This document shows, piece after piece, positions 48,738-58,679 of a DNA stretch of 64,000 bases; position 1 is the first letter of the stretch; each line of letters opens with the position of its first letter. Made by a program: the position numbers and the translations under genes. The notes under the pieces were generated by a model. The model was not told the origin of the DNA, did not search any database, and saw only the letters and a program-made list of their open reading frames with translations. This stretch comes from Rhynchopus sp. YZ270_cl-10 (lineage: Eukaryota; Euglenozoa; Diplonemea; Diplonemida; Diplonemidae). The stretch spans positions 434,001 through 498,000 of the forward strand of contig OZ037844.1 in NCBI GenBank assembly GCA_964035575.1, written 5' to 3'.

Positions 48738-50996
48738 TCATTCTTCTGCACCGTGCTTGAGGAGAACCTGCTCCACATCTGTTTGTTGTTCCTGCCTCGC
48801 CTCGTGCAACGCAGTGTGGCCAAACAAATCCCTGTGGTTCACATCCACCTTGTTCAAGCCCACAAGATAGCGCACAGTCTCAGTGTGTCCATAACCCGCT
48901 GCAAAGATAAGACATGTGCGTCCGTGATCGTCTGCCTCACACACGCCCGCACCTGCTTTGACCAACATCCTCACAATGTCGAGCTCCCCACCCTCACAAG
49001 CACAGTGAAGAGGTGTGCTTCCTCTATCATCCTTTGCATCGATGTCTGCCCCTGCATCAATTAGCACCTCCACCACATCTGAGTGCTTCTGTGACACTGC
49101 GCGGTGCAGTGAAGCGCGGCCGCTATTATTTGAGTGATTCACATCCACCTCAGGCATGCACAGAAGAGTACGAACAGTCTCAGTACATCCTTTGGCAGCC
49201 GCGAGTGTAAGACACGTGTCTCCTTCATAGTCTGTGACACACACGTCCGCACCTGCCCTGACCAACACCTTCACATCCCCCACCTTCCAAACCTCGCTCG
49301 CCACGAGGAGTGGCGAACGTCCTTGGTGTTGCTTCACCTCGATGTCTGCCCCTGCATCAATCAACAGCTCCATCAAACCGTTGCGATGTGCATGTACTCG
49401 CCAAGCTGCATGGAGCAACGCAGTGCAGCCGTCATTATCCTTGTGATCCACGTCCACCTCTGGCAAGCCCACAAGATAGCGCACAGTCTCGGTGTGTCCA
49501 AGATATACCGCAAGGCTGAGACATGTGTCCCCGTGGTTGGCTACCGCACACACGTCCGCACCTGCTTTGATCAACTTCTCCGCAATTTCGAGTTGCCCAC
49601 CCTCACAAGCACAGTGAAAAGGTGTCCTTCCTGTGATAGTGTTGGCCTCAATGTCTGCCCCTGCATCAATGAGTACCTCCACCACAGCTAAGTTCCCCTG
49701 TGTTGCTGCGCAGTGCAGCGAAGTGGAGCCACTGCTATTTGCCTGATTCACGTCCACATCAGGCATGCACAGAAGAGTACGCACAGTCTCGGTGCGTCCA
49801 CAAGCAGAGGCAAGGGTAAGACATGTCTCCCCAAGGTTGTCTGTGACACACACGTCCGCACCTGCTTCGATCAACACCTTCACAACACGGAGGTTCCCAC
49901 ACTTACTCGCCACGAGGAGTGGCGAACGTCCTCGCTTTTCCTTGGCCTCGATGTCTGCCCCTGCATTAATGAGCACCTTCACCACATCTGCATGGTTTTG
50001 CTCAGATACAGCGAGTAACACAGTGGAGCCGTACCTACCGTTGTGATTCACGTCCACCTCCTTCGAGCCAACGAGATAGCGCACAGTCTCGGTGTGTCCA
50101 TGATATGCCGCAAATATAAGACATGTGTGACCAGCGTTGTCCGCGACACACACTCCCGCACCTGCTTCGACCAAGACTTTCACAATTGCTAATTCTCCTG
50201 AACGACAAGCCCAATGCAGAGGCGAACGTCCCATGTCGTTCTTTGCCTCGATGTCTGCCCCTGCAATGAGCAGCTGCACCACACCTGAGCGCTTCTTAAA
50301 CACTGCGCAGTGTAGTGGAGTGTTGCCCCTGTTATCTGACTGATTCACGTCCACCTCAGGCATGCACAGAAGAGTACGCACAGTCTCAGTGTGTCCCTTC
50401 GCAGCCGCATAGAAAAGACAGGTTTTCCCTTTGTTGTCTGTGACACACACTCCTGCACCTGCGTCGACCAACATCTTCACAACATCGAGTGCTCCTGAAC
50501 GACAAGCAAAGTGCAGAGGCGAACGTCCCATGCCGTCCTTTGTCTCGATGTCTGACCCTGCATCAATGAGCACCTGACACACTGCAGGGCCCTCCCACAT
50601 GGCTGGACAAACACGGTTATTGGTGCCCTTGTACCCGTGTGGGACAAACGCAACGTTGCTGCAGACTAACTTCCAATGCTGCAAGAGGACCTCCGTGCAC
50701 GCAGTGTGGTCTGCGTGGACGCACTCACTCAGCAGCATCCCAAAGCCCATCTGCGTTGTCTCAACATACGGAAGAAGCAGTGCGAGGCATTCATCGTGAT
50801 TCCCTCTGCATGCCTCGTGCACAGCATCGAAGGAAACCGTTTCGCTGTCTGTGTCTGGGCTGAGCTTCTCAAGTCCCGCCCGCACGGCAGTCGTGTCGCC
50901 GTTCCTGGCAGCCTCCACCAAGACCTTGTCTGCAGAAAGCTTTCTTCTCTTTGGTGCCTTCTCGTCAGGTGTGCTGTCTGCGTGTCGCTTCGACAT
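48738..50996 (-). CDS. ANK-G: long ankyrin-repeat protein (752 aa)
   Basis: Six super-repeats, twice the number in ANK-B. N-terminus with the complete KR..KRRK signal (MSKRHADSTPDEKAPKRRK). One ankyrin loop is two residues short (LLIAGADIEAKND where others have LLIDAGADIE), the only visible indel inside a helix turn. Cap VEQVLLKHGAEE. First gene of the tandem block G-H-I; its last two super-repeats are nearly identical to those of ANK-I, while the first two resemble ANK-H. Confidence 0.9.
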   Translation of the reverse strand: MSKRHADSTPDEKAPKRRKLSADKVLVEAARNGDTTAVRAGLEKLSPDTDSETVSFDAVHEACRGNHDECLALLLPYVETTQMGFGMLLSECVHADHTACTEVLLQHWKLVCSNVAFVPHGYKGTNNRVCPAMWEGPAVCQVLIDAGSDIETKDGMGRSPLHFACRSGALDVVKMLVDAGAGVCVTDNKGKTCLFYAAAKGHTETVRTLLCMPEVDVNQSDNRGNTPLHCAVFKKRSGVVQLLIAGADIEAKNDMGRSPLHWACRSGELAIVKVLVEAGAGVCVADNAGHTCLIFAAYHGHTETVRYLVGSKEVDVNHNGRYGSTVLLAVSEQNHADVVKVLINAGADIEAKEKRGRSPLLVASKCGNLRVVKVLIEAGADVCVTDNLGETCLTLASACGRTETVRTLLCMPDVDVNQANSSGSTSLHCAATQGNLAVVEVLIDAGADIEANTITGRTPFHCACEGGQLEIAEKLIKAGADVCAVANHGDTCLSLAVYLGHTETVRYLVGLPEVDVDHKDNDGCTALLHAAWRVHAHRNGLMELLIDAGADIEVKQHQGRSPLLVASEVWKVGDVKVLVRAGADVCVTDYEGDTCLTLAAAKGCTETVRTLLCMPEVDVNHSNNSGRASLHRAVSQKHSDVVEVLIDAGADIDAKDDRGSTPLHCACEGGELDIVRMLVKAGAGVCEADDHGRTCLIFAAGYGHTETVRYLVGLNKVDVNHRDLFGHTALHEARQEQQTDVEQVLLKHGAEE

Positions 50997-51085
50997 GGTT
51001 TGTGAAGATGTTGATATTCAATGTTGTGTCTTTTATGCTGTTTCTTTTTGTGGAGGTTGTGAGGTGAGTGTGGGTGTCCCTGAAG
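50997..51085 (-). promoter_or_regulatory. ANK-family leader / promoter-proximal box (representative copy)
   Basis: On minus: CACTCACCTCACAACCTCCAC (in part), AAAAAGAAACAG, CATAAAAGACACAACATTGA, then ATATCAACATC and TTCACAAACC before the ATG. It is almost unchanged upstream of A (to 5165), B (to 7390), C (split by a MITE), E (to 46245), F (to 47970), H (to 54115), I (to 56360) and J (to 58675), and absent in D. The C/T-rich part followed by AACAG could be a trans-splice acceptor; CATAAAAG resembles a TATA element. Conservation beyond the coding start suggests function or recent copying. Confidence 0.6.
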
Positions 51086-51144
51086 GAATCTATCTGGCTT
51101 GAGACGAGGAGGTGAGGGAGGGGGTCTGTAAGAGAAACACATCA

Positions 51145-51775
51145 TCCAGTCTTGTTCATGTTCGTAATGAAATCTTAACGCACAGGCCTCTGCCGATTCT
51201 AAAAAACGGGGGTAAAAGATCGCGAATGGAAAAATGGGGAAGAGGTTGAAATGTTAAAACGCTTCCTCACCCCAGATCACACTAAAATACAAAGGTTTGG
51301 CTTTCAATGGGGTGGGTTCTTCTTCTGAAGATGAAAAAGCCTTCTTCTTTCTTCTTATTTTTGTCTGTTTTTTTATTTTTTGAAGAATATAAAAACTGAT
51401 CTCGAAATGGTTCAAGATCGAACAGAGAGAATGAAGCAACCCGAAACCCTCCAAGGCCAAACGGTCTAATGTTGTATTGACATAGTGTGAGGGAGAAGTG
51501 AGGAGCACGAGAATCGTCTTCACGAAGACTAAAAGATTTACTAAGATATATCACAGTGTCCCCCATGTCCCCAAATATCTGCGCACCCCAACCCTCCATC
51601 CACAAAAGAGCGCAGGCAGAGGAAGGCAAAACGGCTGAAGAACTTGACTTTGAAAGAGAAGTTGTGACAGAGAAACGCCTCCCCATGCATCTTTACCTGG
51701 TAACGTCCAACCCCGTACAGTCGAGAATGGTCGTCTGAAGACTGTTCACCAAATGTAGTGGACGCGTCCACAGCA
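51145..51775. repeat. Spacer of the 3-kb ANK tandem unit, copy 2
   Basis: Same content as 48116-48737, with an extra GGGTGGGTTCTTCTT segment shared with copy 3. Lies between ANK-G and ANK-H. Confidence 0.85.
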
Positions 51776-54037
51776 TCATTCTTCTGCACCGTGCTTGAGG
51801 AGAACCTGCACCACATCTGCATGTTGTTCCTGCCTCGCATGGTGCAACGCAGTGTGGCCCAACAAATCCCTCTGGTTCACATCCACCTTGTTCAAGCCCA
51901 CAAGATAGCGCACAGTCTCAGTGTGTCCATACTGTGCCGCAAACATAAGACATGTGTGTCTGTTGATTGCCTCACACACGTCCGCACCTGCTTTGACCAA
52001 CATCTGCACAATGTCGAGTTCCCCACCCTTGCAAGCACAGTGAAGAGGTGTGCTTCCTCTATCATCCTTTGCATCGATGTCTGCCCCTGCATCAATGAGC
52101 ACCTGCACCACATCTGAGTGCTTCTGTGACACTGCGCGGTGCAGTGAAGCGCGGCCGCTATTATTTGAGTGATTCACATCCACCTCAGGCATGCACAGAA
52201 GAGTTCGCACAGTCTCAGTACATCCTTTGGCAGCCGCGAGTGCAAGACAGGAGGCTCCTTCATTGTCTGTGACACACACGTCCGCACCTGCCCTGACCAA
52301 CACCTTCACATCCCCCACCTTCCAAACCTCGCTCGCCACGAGGAGTGCCGAACGTCCTTGGTGTTCCTTCACCTCGATGTCTGCACCTGCATCAATGAGC
52401 ACCTCCACCACACCTATATGTACTCGCCCAGCTGCGACGAGCACCGCAGTGTTGCCATAGTTATCCTTACGATTCACGTCCACCCCTGGCAAGCCAGCAA
52501 GATAGCGCACCGTCTCGGTGTGTCCAAAATAGGCAGCAATGATGAGACATGTGTCCCCGTGGTTGGCTACCGCACACACGTCCGCACCTGCTTCGACCAA
52601 CATCTTCACAAGACGGAGGTTCCCACATTTACTCGCCACGAGGAGTGGCGAACGTCCTCGCTTTTCCCTCGCCTCGATGTCTGCCCCTGCATTAATGAGC
52701 ACCTTCACCACATCTGCATGGTTTTTCTCAGCTACAACAAGCAACGCAGTGTAGCCGTACCTACCGTTATGATTCACGTCCACTCCCTTCAATCCAACGA
52801 GATAGCGCACAGTCTCGATGTGCCCACAGGTTGCAGCCAGCGTAAGACACGTGCGTCCTTTGTTGTCTGTTACAAGTACATCCGCACCTGCTTCGACCAA
52901 CATCTTCACAATAGGGAGTTCCCCTTTCGAGCAAGATAAGTGTAGAGGTGTACGTGAGTCCTTATCCTTTGCCTCTATGTCTGCCCCTGCATCAATAAGC
53001 ACCTGCACCACATCGGCATGATTTTTACGCACTGCACAACACAACGCAGACAAGTGGTCGTCAGCTTTCTGATTTACTATCTTCGACGCAGTGTGGTCCA
53101 CGTCCACAAGATAGCGCACAGTCTCGGTGTATCCATGATACGCCGCAAATATAAGACATGTGTGACCAGCGTTGTCCGCGACACACACTCCCGCACCTGC
53201 TTCGACCAAGACTTTCACAATTGCTAATTCTCCTAAACGACAAGCCCAGTGTAGAGGCGAACGTCCCATGTCGTTCTTTGCATCGATGTCTGCACCTGCA
53301 TCAATGAGCAGCTGCACCACATTTGAGTGCTGCTGTGAAACTGCGCCGTGCAGTGAAGTGGAGCCACTGGTATTTGCCTGATTCACATCCACCTCAGGCA
53401 TGCACAGAAGAGTACGCACAGTCTCGGTGTGTCCATAGGCGGTTGCTAGGGTACGACATGTCTCCCCAAGGTTGTCTGTGACACACACTCCTGCACCTGC
53501 TTCGACTAACATCTTCACAACATCGAGTGCTCCTGAACGACAAGCACAGTGCAGAGGAGAACGTCCCATGTCGTCCTTTGTCTCGATGTCTGCCCCTGCA
53601 TCAATGAGCACCTGACACACTGCAGGGTCCGCCCACATGGCTGGACAGTCACGGTTATTGATGTCCCTGCGCCCGTGTGGGACAAACGCAACGTTGCTGC
53701 AGACAGACTTCCAATGCTGCAAGAGGACCTCCGTGCACGCAGTGTGGTCTGCGTGGACGCACTCACTCAGCAGAATCCCGAAGCCCATCTGCGTTGTCTC
53801 AACATACGGAAGAAGCAGTGCGAGGCATTCATCGTGGTTCCCTCTGCATGCCTCGTGCACAGCATCGAAGGAAACCGTTTCGCTGTCTGTGTCTGGGCTG
53901 AGCTTCTCAAGTCCCGCCCGCACGGCAGTCGTGTCGCCGTTCCTGGCAGCCTCCACCAAGACCTCGTCTGCAGAAAGCTTTCTTCTCTTTGGTGCCTTCT
54001 CGTCAGGTGTGCTGTCTGCGTGTTGCTCCTTCGACAT
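51776..54037 (-). CDS. ANK-H: long ankyrin-repeat protein (753 aa)
   Basis: Six super-repeats. MSKEQ-form N-terminus with KRRK. One super-repeat has the variant YLVDVDHTASKIVNQKADDH in the usual GLPEVDVNHKD place, also seen in ANK-J. Another block (VEVLIDAGADIEVKEHQGRS) is shared with ANK-G. This mosaic of neighbours' repeats indicates exchange of super-repeats. Cap VVQVLLKHGAEE. Confidence 0.9.
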   Translation of the reverse strand: MSKEQHADSTPDEKAPKRRKLSADEVLVEAARNGDTTAVRAGLEKLSPDTDSETVSFDAVHEACRGNHDECLALLLPYVETTQMGFGILLSECVHADHTACTEVLLQHWKSVCSNVAFVPHGRRDINNRDCPAMWADPAVCQVLIDAGADIETKDDMGRSPLHCACRSGALDVVKMLVEAGAGVCVTDNLGETCRTLATAYGHTETVRTLLCMPEVDVNQANTSGSTSLHGAVSQQHSNVVQLLIDAGADIDAKNDMGRSPLHWACRLGELAIVKVLVEAGAGVCVADNAGHTCLIFAAYHGYTETVRYLVDVDHTASKIVNQKADDHLSALCCAVRKNHADVVQVLIDAGADIEAKDKDSRTPLHLSCSKGELPIVKMLVEAGADVLVTDNKGRTCLTLAATCGHIETVRYLVGLKGVDVNHNGRYGYTALLVVAEKNHADVVKVLINAGADIEAREKRGRSPLLVASKCGNLRLVKMLVEAGADVCAVANHGDTCLIIAAYFGHTETVRYLAGLPGVDVNRKDNYGNTAVLVAAGRVHIGVVEVLIDAGADIEVKEHQGRSALLVASEVWKVGDVKVLVRAGADVCVTDNEGASCLALAAAKGCTETVRTLLCMPEVDVNHSNNSGRASLHRAVSQKHSDVVQVLIDAGADIDAKDDRGSTPLHCACKGGELDIVQMLVKAGADVCEAINRHTCLMFAAQYGHTETVRYLVGLNKVDVNQRDLLGHTALHHARQEQHADVVQVLLKHGAEE

Positions 54038-54179
54038 GGTTTGTGAAGATGTTGATATTCAATGTTGTGTCTTTTATGCTGTTTCTTTTTGTGGAGGTTG
54101 TGAGGTGAGTGTGGGTGTCCCTGAAGGAATCTATCTGGCTTGAGACGAGGAGGTGAGGGAGGGGTCTGTAAGAAAAAAA

Positions 54180-54628
54180 CATCATCCAGTCTTGTTCATG
54201 TTCATAATGAAATATTAACGCACAAGCTCTGCCGATTCTAAAAAACGGGGGTAAAAGATCGCGAATGGAAAAATGGGGAAGAGGTTGAAAGAAAAAATGT
54301 TAAAACGCTTCCTCACCCCAGATCACACTAAAATACAAAGGTTTGGCTTTCGATGGGGTGGGTTCTTCTTCTGACGATGAAAAAGCCTTCTTCTTTCTTC
54401 TTCTTTTCGTCTGTTTTTTTATTTTTGAAGAATATAAAAACTTATCTCGAAATGGTCAGTTCAAGATCGAACAGAGAGAATGAAGCAACCCGAAACCCTC
54501 CAAGGCCAAATGGTCTAATGTTGTATTGACATAGTGTGGGGGAGAAGTGAGGAGGGCGAGAATCGTCTTCACAAAGACTAAAAGATTTCCTAGACTGTTC
54601 ACCAAATGTGGTCGACGCGTCCACAGCA
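54180..54628. repeat. Spacer of the 3-kb ANK tandem unit, copy 3 (shortened)
   Basis: Matches copies 1 and 2 until GACTAAAAGATTTCCTA, then joins directly to the ANK 3' box, so an internal segment present in the other spacers is missing. Confidence 0.8.
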
Positions 54629-56277
54629 TCATTCTTCTGCACCGTGCTTGAGGAGAACCTGCTCCACATCTGCACGTTGTTCCTGCCTCGCATCGTGCAA
54701 CGCAGTGTGGCCAAACAAATCCCTGTGGTTCACATCCACCTTGTTCAAGCCCACAAGATAGCGCACAGTCTCAGTGTGTCCATAACCCGCTGCAAAGATA
54801 AGACATGTGCGTCCGTGATCGTCTGCCTCACACACGCCCGCACCTGCTTTGACCAACATCTTCACAATGTCGAGCTCCCCACCCTCACAAGCCCAGTGAA
54901 GAGGTGTGCTTCCTCTATCATCCTTTGCATCGATGTCTGCCCCTGCATCAATTAGCACCTCCACCACATCTGAGTGCTTCTGTGACACTGCGCGGTGCAG
55001 TGAAGCGCGGCCGCTATTATTTGAGTGATTCACATCCACCTCAGGCATGCACAGAAGAGTACGCACAGTCTCGGTGTGTCCACAATAAGCTGCAATAGTA
55101 AGACATGTGTTACCTTCATTGTCTGTGACACACACGTCCGCACCTGCCCTGACCAACACCTTCACATCCCCCACCTTCCAAAACTCGCTCGCCACGAGGA
55201 GTGCCGAACATCCTCGGTTGGCTCCCTTCACCTCGATGTCTGCCCCTGCAGCAATGAGCACCTCCAAACCACACCTATATGCACTCGCTCAGCTGCGACG
55301 AGCACCGCAGTGTTGCCATCGTTATCCTTACGATTCACGTCCACCCCTGGCAAGCCAGCAAGATAGCGCACAGTCTCAGTGTGCGCAAAAGCAGCCGCAT
55401 AGCTGAGACATGTATCCCCGCGGTTGTCTACTGCACACACGTCTGCACCTGCTTTGAGCAACACCTTCGCAATTTCGAGTTTTCCATTATGACAAGCACA
55501 ATGAAGAGGTGTGATTCGTCTCATTGTCTCAGCCTCGATGTCAGCCCCTGCAGCTATGAGTACCTCCACCACAGCTAAGATGTCCTGTGTCGCTGCGCAG
55601 TGCAGTGAAGTTGAGCCGCTGTTATTTGACTGATTCACGTCCACCTTAGGCATGCACAGAAGAGCGCGCACAGTCTCGGTGTGTCCATGATATGCTCCAA
55701 ACATAAGACCAGTGATACCAGCATTGTCTGTGACACACACTCCCGCACCTGCTTCGACCAACATCTTCACAACATCGAGTGCTCCTGAACGACAAGCAAA
55801 GTGCAGAGGCGAACGTCCGTAGTCATCTTTTGTCTCGGTGTCTGCCCCTGCATCAATGAGCACCTGACACACTGCAGGGTCCTCCCACATGGCTGGACAG
55901 GCACGGTGCTCCTGCCCGTGTGGGACAAACGCAACGTTGCTGCAGATTGACTTCCAATGCTGCAAGAGGACCTCCGTGCACGCAGTGTGGTCTGCGTGGA
56001 TGCACTCACTCAGCAGAATCCCGAAGCCCATCTGCGTTGTCTCAACATACGGAAGAAGCAGTGCGAGGCATTCATCGTGGTTCCCTCTGCATGCCTCGTG
56101 CACAGCATCGAAGGCAACCGTTTTGCTGTCTGTGTCTGGGCTGAGCTTCTCAAGTCCCGCCCGCACGGCAGTCGTGTCGCCGTTCCTGGCAGCCTCCACC
56201 AAGACCTTGTCTGCAGAAAGCTTTCTTCTCTTTGGTGCCTTCTCGTCAGGTGTGCTGTCTGCGTGTCGCTTCGACAT
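54629..56277 (-). pseudogene. ANK-I: ankyrin-repeat gene with one frameshift
   Basis: The first part (55228-56277) reads 349 residues from MSKRHADSTPDEKAPKRRK and ends in a wrong frame (GVVWRCSLLQGQTSR). The remaining part (54629 to about 55267) reads 212 residues to the normal cap. Near 55265 the sequence CTCCAAACCACACC stands where ANK-H has CTCCACCACACC, a two-base insertion that explains the shift. Overall span (1649 bp, about 549 codons) fits the four-super-repeat class. Either a recent pseudogene, a sequencing or assembly error, or a truncated functional protein of two to three super-repeats. Confidence 0.85.
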
Positions 56278-56789
56278 GGTTTGTGAAGATGTTGATATTC
56301 AATGTTGTGTCTTTTATGCTGTTTCTATTTGTGGAGGTTGTGAGGTGAGTGGTGGGTGTCCCTGCACTGCCTTCCCACCCCTGACAAGCATAGCCACAGT
56401 GGAAACGGGTGGTTGTGGAAGTTTCCCTCCTGAGGGTGGTGGTGGGAATCCATCTGCCTTGAGACGAGGAGGTGGTCTGCAAGATAAAAACATCATTCAG
56501 GTCATTGCACAGTACTATTCATAAGGATAGACATGCAATTCTCCTTATCATGTTGGGTGAGTGACAATGTTCTGTGTTGATTGGTGGGGAAACGCACATA
56601 AAATCAAGAAAGTCTTTTTTTTCTTCATTACATGGGCGGGAAGAGTTTTTGGGCTCGGTTCGTATATTCAGAATCAGAATTTCAGAGGAGCAAAAACTGA
56701 AAGCGAGTGGACAACACTGGCCTAATTCATTGGTGATGACTGTTCTGGGAGGTTGCCACGTTGCAAATATGAAGGTGGCATCTTGCTGT

Positions 56790-56945
56790 TTGCATCCTTA
56801 TCAGAGTCGCATGGAAGTGCTAGTACCCCATAATAGGCTTTCTGGACCAATGCGCATTAGGCAGGCTTGCTTGTACCTTCGACTGAGCTGGTGTCAACCT
56901 TCCTCTGAAGTCTGTTCACCAAATGTGGTCGACGCGTCCACAGCA
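56790..56945. repeat. ANK 3' flank shared by ANK-D and ANK-J, copy 2
   Basis: Partner of 41100-41278. 56490-56790 between this and the leader of ANK-I contains no gene and no further repeat that I recognise. Confidence 0.8.
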
Positions 56946-58592
56946 TCATTCTTCTGCACCGTGCTTGAGGAGAACCTGCTCCACATCTGTATGTTGTTTC
57001 TTCCTCGCATAGTGCAACGCAGTGTGGCCCAACAAATTTCTGTGGTTTACATCCACCTCCCGCAAGCCCACAAGATAGCGCACAGTCTCGGTGTGTCCAT
57101 GATCTGCTGCAATGATAAGACATGTGTTACTCTTGTTGTCTACCTCACACACGTCCGCTCCTGCTTTGACCAACATCAGCACAATTTCGAGTTCTGGTTC
57201 CGCACAAGCCCAGTGAAGAGGTGTGCATCCACCTTCCTTTGCATCGATGTCTGCCCCTGCATCAATGAGAACCTCCACCACATCTGAGTGCTTCTGTGAA
57301 ACTGCGCGGTGCAGTGAAGTGGAGCCGCTATTATTTGAGTGATTCACGTCCACCTCAGGCATGCACAGAAGAGCACGCACAGTCTCAGTGTGTCCAAAAT
57401 GTGCTGCAAGCATAAGGCATGTGTCTCCTTCGTCGTCTGTGACACACACGTCCGCACCTGCTCTGACCAACACCTCCACAACTCCCAGTTTCCTCGCCAA
57501 GAGGAGTGGCGAACGACCTACGTTATCCTTGACCTCGATGTCTGCCCCTGCATCAATGAGCACCTCCATTGTACCTGGATGTGTTAGCTCAGCTGCGTAG
57601 ATCACCACAGTGTTGCCATACTTATCCACGTGACTCATGTCCACATCCGGCAAGGACACAAGAAAACGTACCGTCTCAGTGTGTCCGTATACCGCAGCCA
57701 GAACGAGACAAGCGTATCCGTATTTGTCTATGGCGCGCACCTCTGCACCTGCTTCCACCAACATCTTCACAATAGGGAGATTGCCTTTCTCGCAAGATAG
57801 TACGAGAGGTGTACGTGAGTCCTTATCTCTTGTCTCAATATCAGCCCCTGCATCAATAAGTACCTTCACCAGATCGGCGTGATTTTGACGTACTGCACAG
57901 AACAACGCAGACAGGTGGCCATCAGATTTGTGATTCATTATCTTCGACGCAGTGTCGTCCACGTCCACAAGATATCGCACAGTCTCGGAGTATCCATGAT
58001 ATGCCGCACACATAAGACATGTGTTTCCGTAGTTGTCTGTGACACACACTCCCGCACCTGCTTCGACCAACATCTTCACAACATCGAGTGCTCCTGAACG
58101 ACAAGACCAGTGCAGAGGGGAACGTCCCATTTCATCCTTTGTCTCGATGTCTGCCCCTGCATCAATGAACACCTGACACACTGCAGGGTCCGCCCACATG
58201 GCTGGACAGGGTCGAGGTTTCGTGTTGCTCCCGTGTGGGACAAACGCATCGTTGCTGCAGAGTGACTTCCAATGCTGCAAGAGGACCTCCGTGCACGCAG
58301 TGTGGTCTGCGTGGATGCACTCACTCAGCAGCATCCCGAAGCCCATCTGCGTTGTCTCAACATACGGAAGAAGCAGTGCGAGGCATTCATCGTGGTTCCC
58401 TCTGCATGCCTCGTGCACAGCATCGAAGGCAACCGTTTTGCTGTCTGTGTCTGGGCTGAGCTTCTCAAGTCCCGCCCGCACGGCAGTCGTGTCGCCGTTC
58501 CTGGCAGCCTCCACCAAGACCGAGTTTGCAGAAAGTGTTGTGCTGTTTGGTGCCTTCTCGTCAGGTGTGCTGTCTGCGTGTCGCTTCGACAT
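56946..58592 (-). CDS. ANK-J: ankyrin-repeat protein, basic cluster lost (548 aa)
   Basis: Four super-repeats. N-terminus MSKRHADSTPDEKAPNSTTL: KRRK replaced by NSTT as in ANK-E, but with an independent residue at the preceding position. It contains the VDVDDTASKIMNHKSDGH variant shared with ANK-H. One repeat is shortened (LLLARKLGVVEVLVRAGAD, lacking about five residues of the usual ASxxGxLRVVEVL). Cap VEQVLLKHGAEE. It ends the ANK block. Confidence 0.9.
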   Translation of the reverse strand: MSKRHADSTPDEKAPNSTTLSANSVLVEAARNGDTTAVRAGLEKLSPDTDSKTVAFDAVHEACRGNHDECLALLLPYVETTQMGFGMLLSECIHADHTACTEVLLQHWKSLCSNDAFVPHGSNTKPRPCPAMWADPAVCQVFIDAGADIETKDEMGRSPLHWSCRSGALDVVKMLVEAGAGVCVTDNYGNTCLMCAAYHGYSETVRYLVDVDDTASKIMNHKSDGHLSALFCAVRQNHADLVKVLIDAGADIETRDKDSRTPLVLSCEKGNLPIVKMLVEAGAEVRAIDKYGYACLVLAAVYGHTETVRFLVSLPDVDMSHVDKYGNTVVIYAAELTHPGTMEVLIDAGADIEVKDNVGRSPLLLARKLGVVEVLVRAGADVCVTDDEGDTCLMLAAHFGHTETVRALLCMPEVDVNHSNNSGSTSLHRAVSQKHSDVVEVLIDAGADIDAKEGGCTPLHWACAEPELEIVLMLVKAGADVCEVDNKSNTCLIIAADHGHTETVRYLVGLREVDVNHRNLLGHTALHYARKKQHTDVEQVLLKHGAEE

Positions 58593-58679
58593 GGTTTTTG
58601 AAGATGTTGATATTCAATGTTGTGTCTTTTATGCTGTTTCTTTTTGTGGAGGTTGTGAGGTGAGTGGTGGGTGTCCCTG

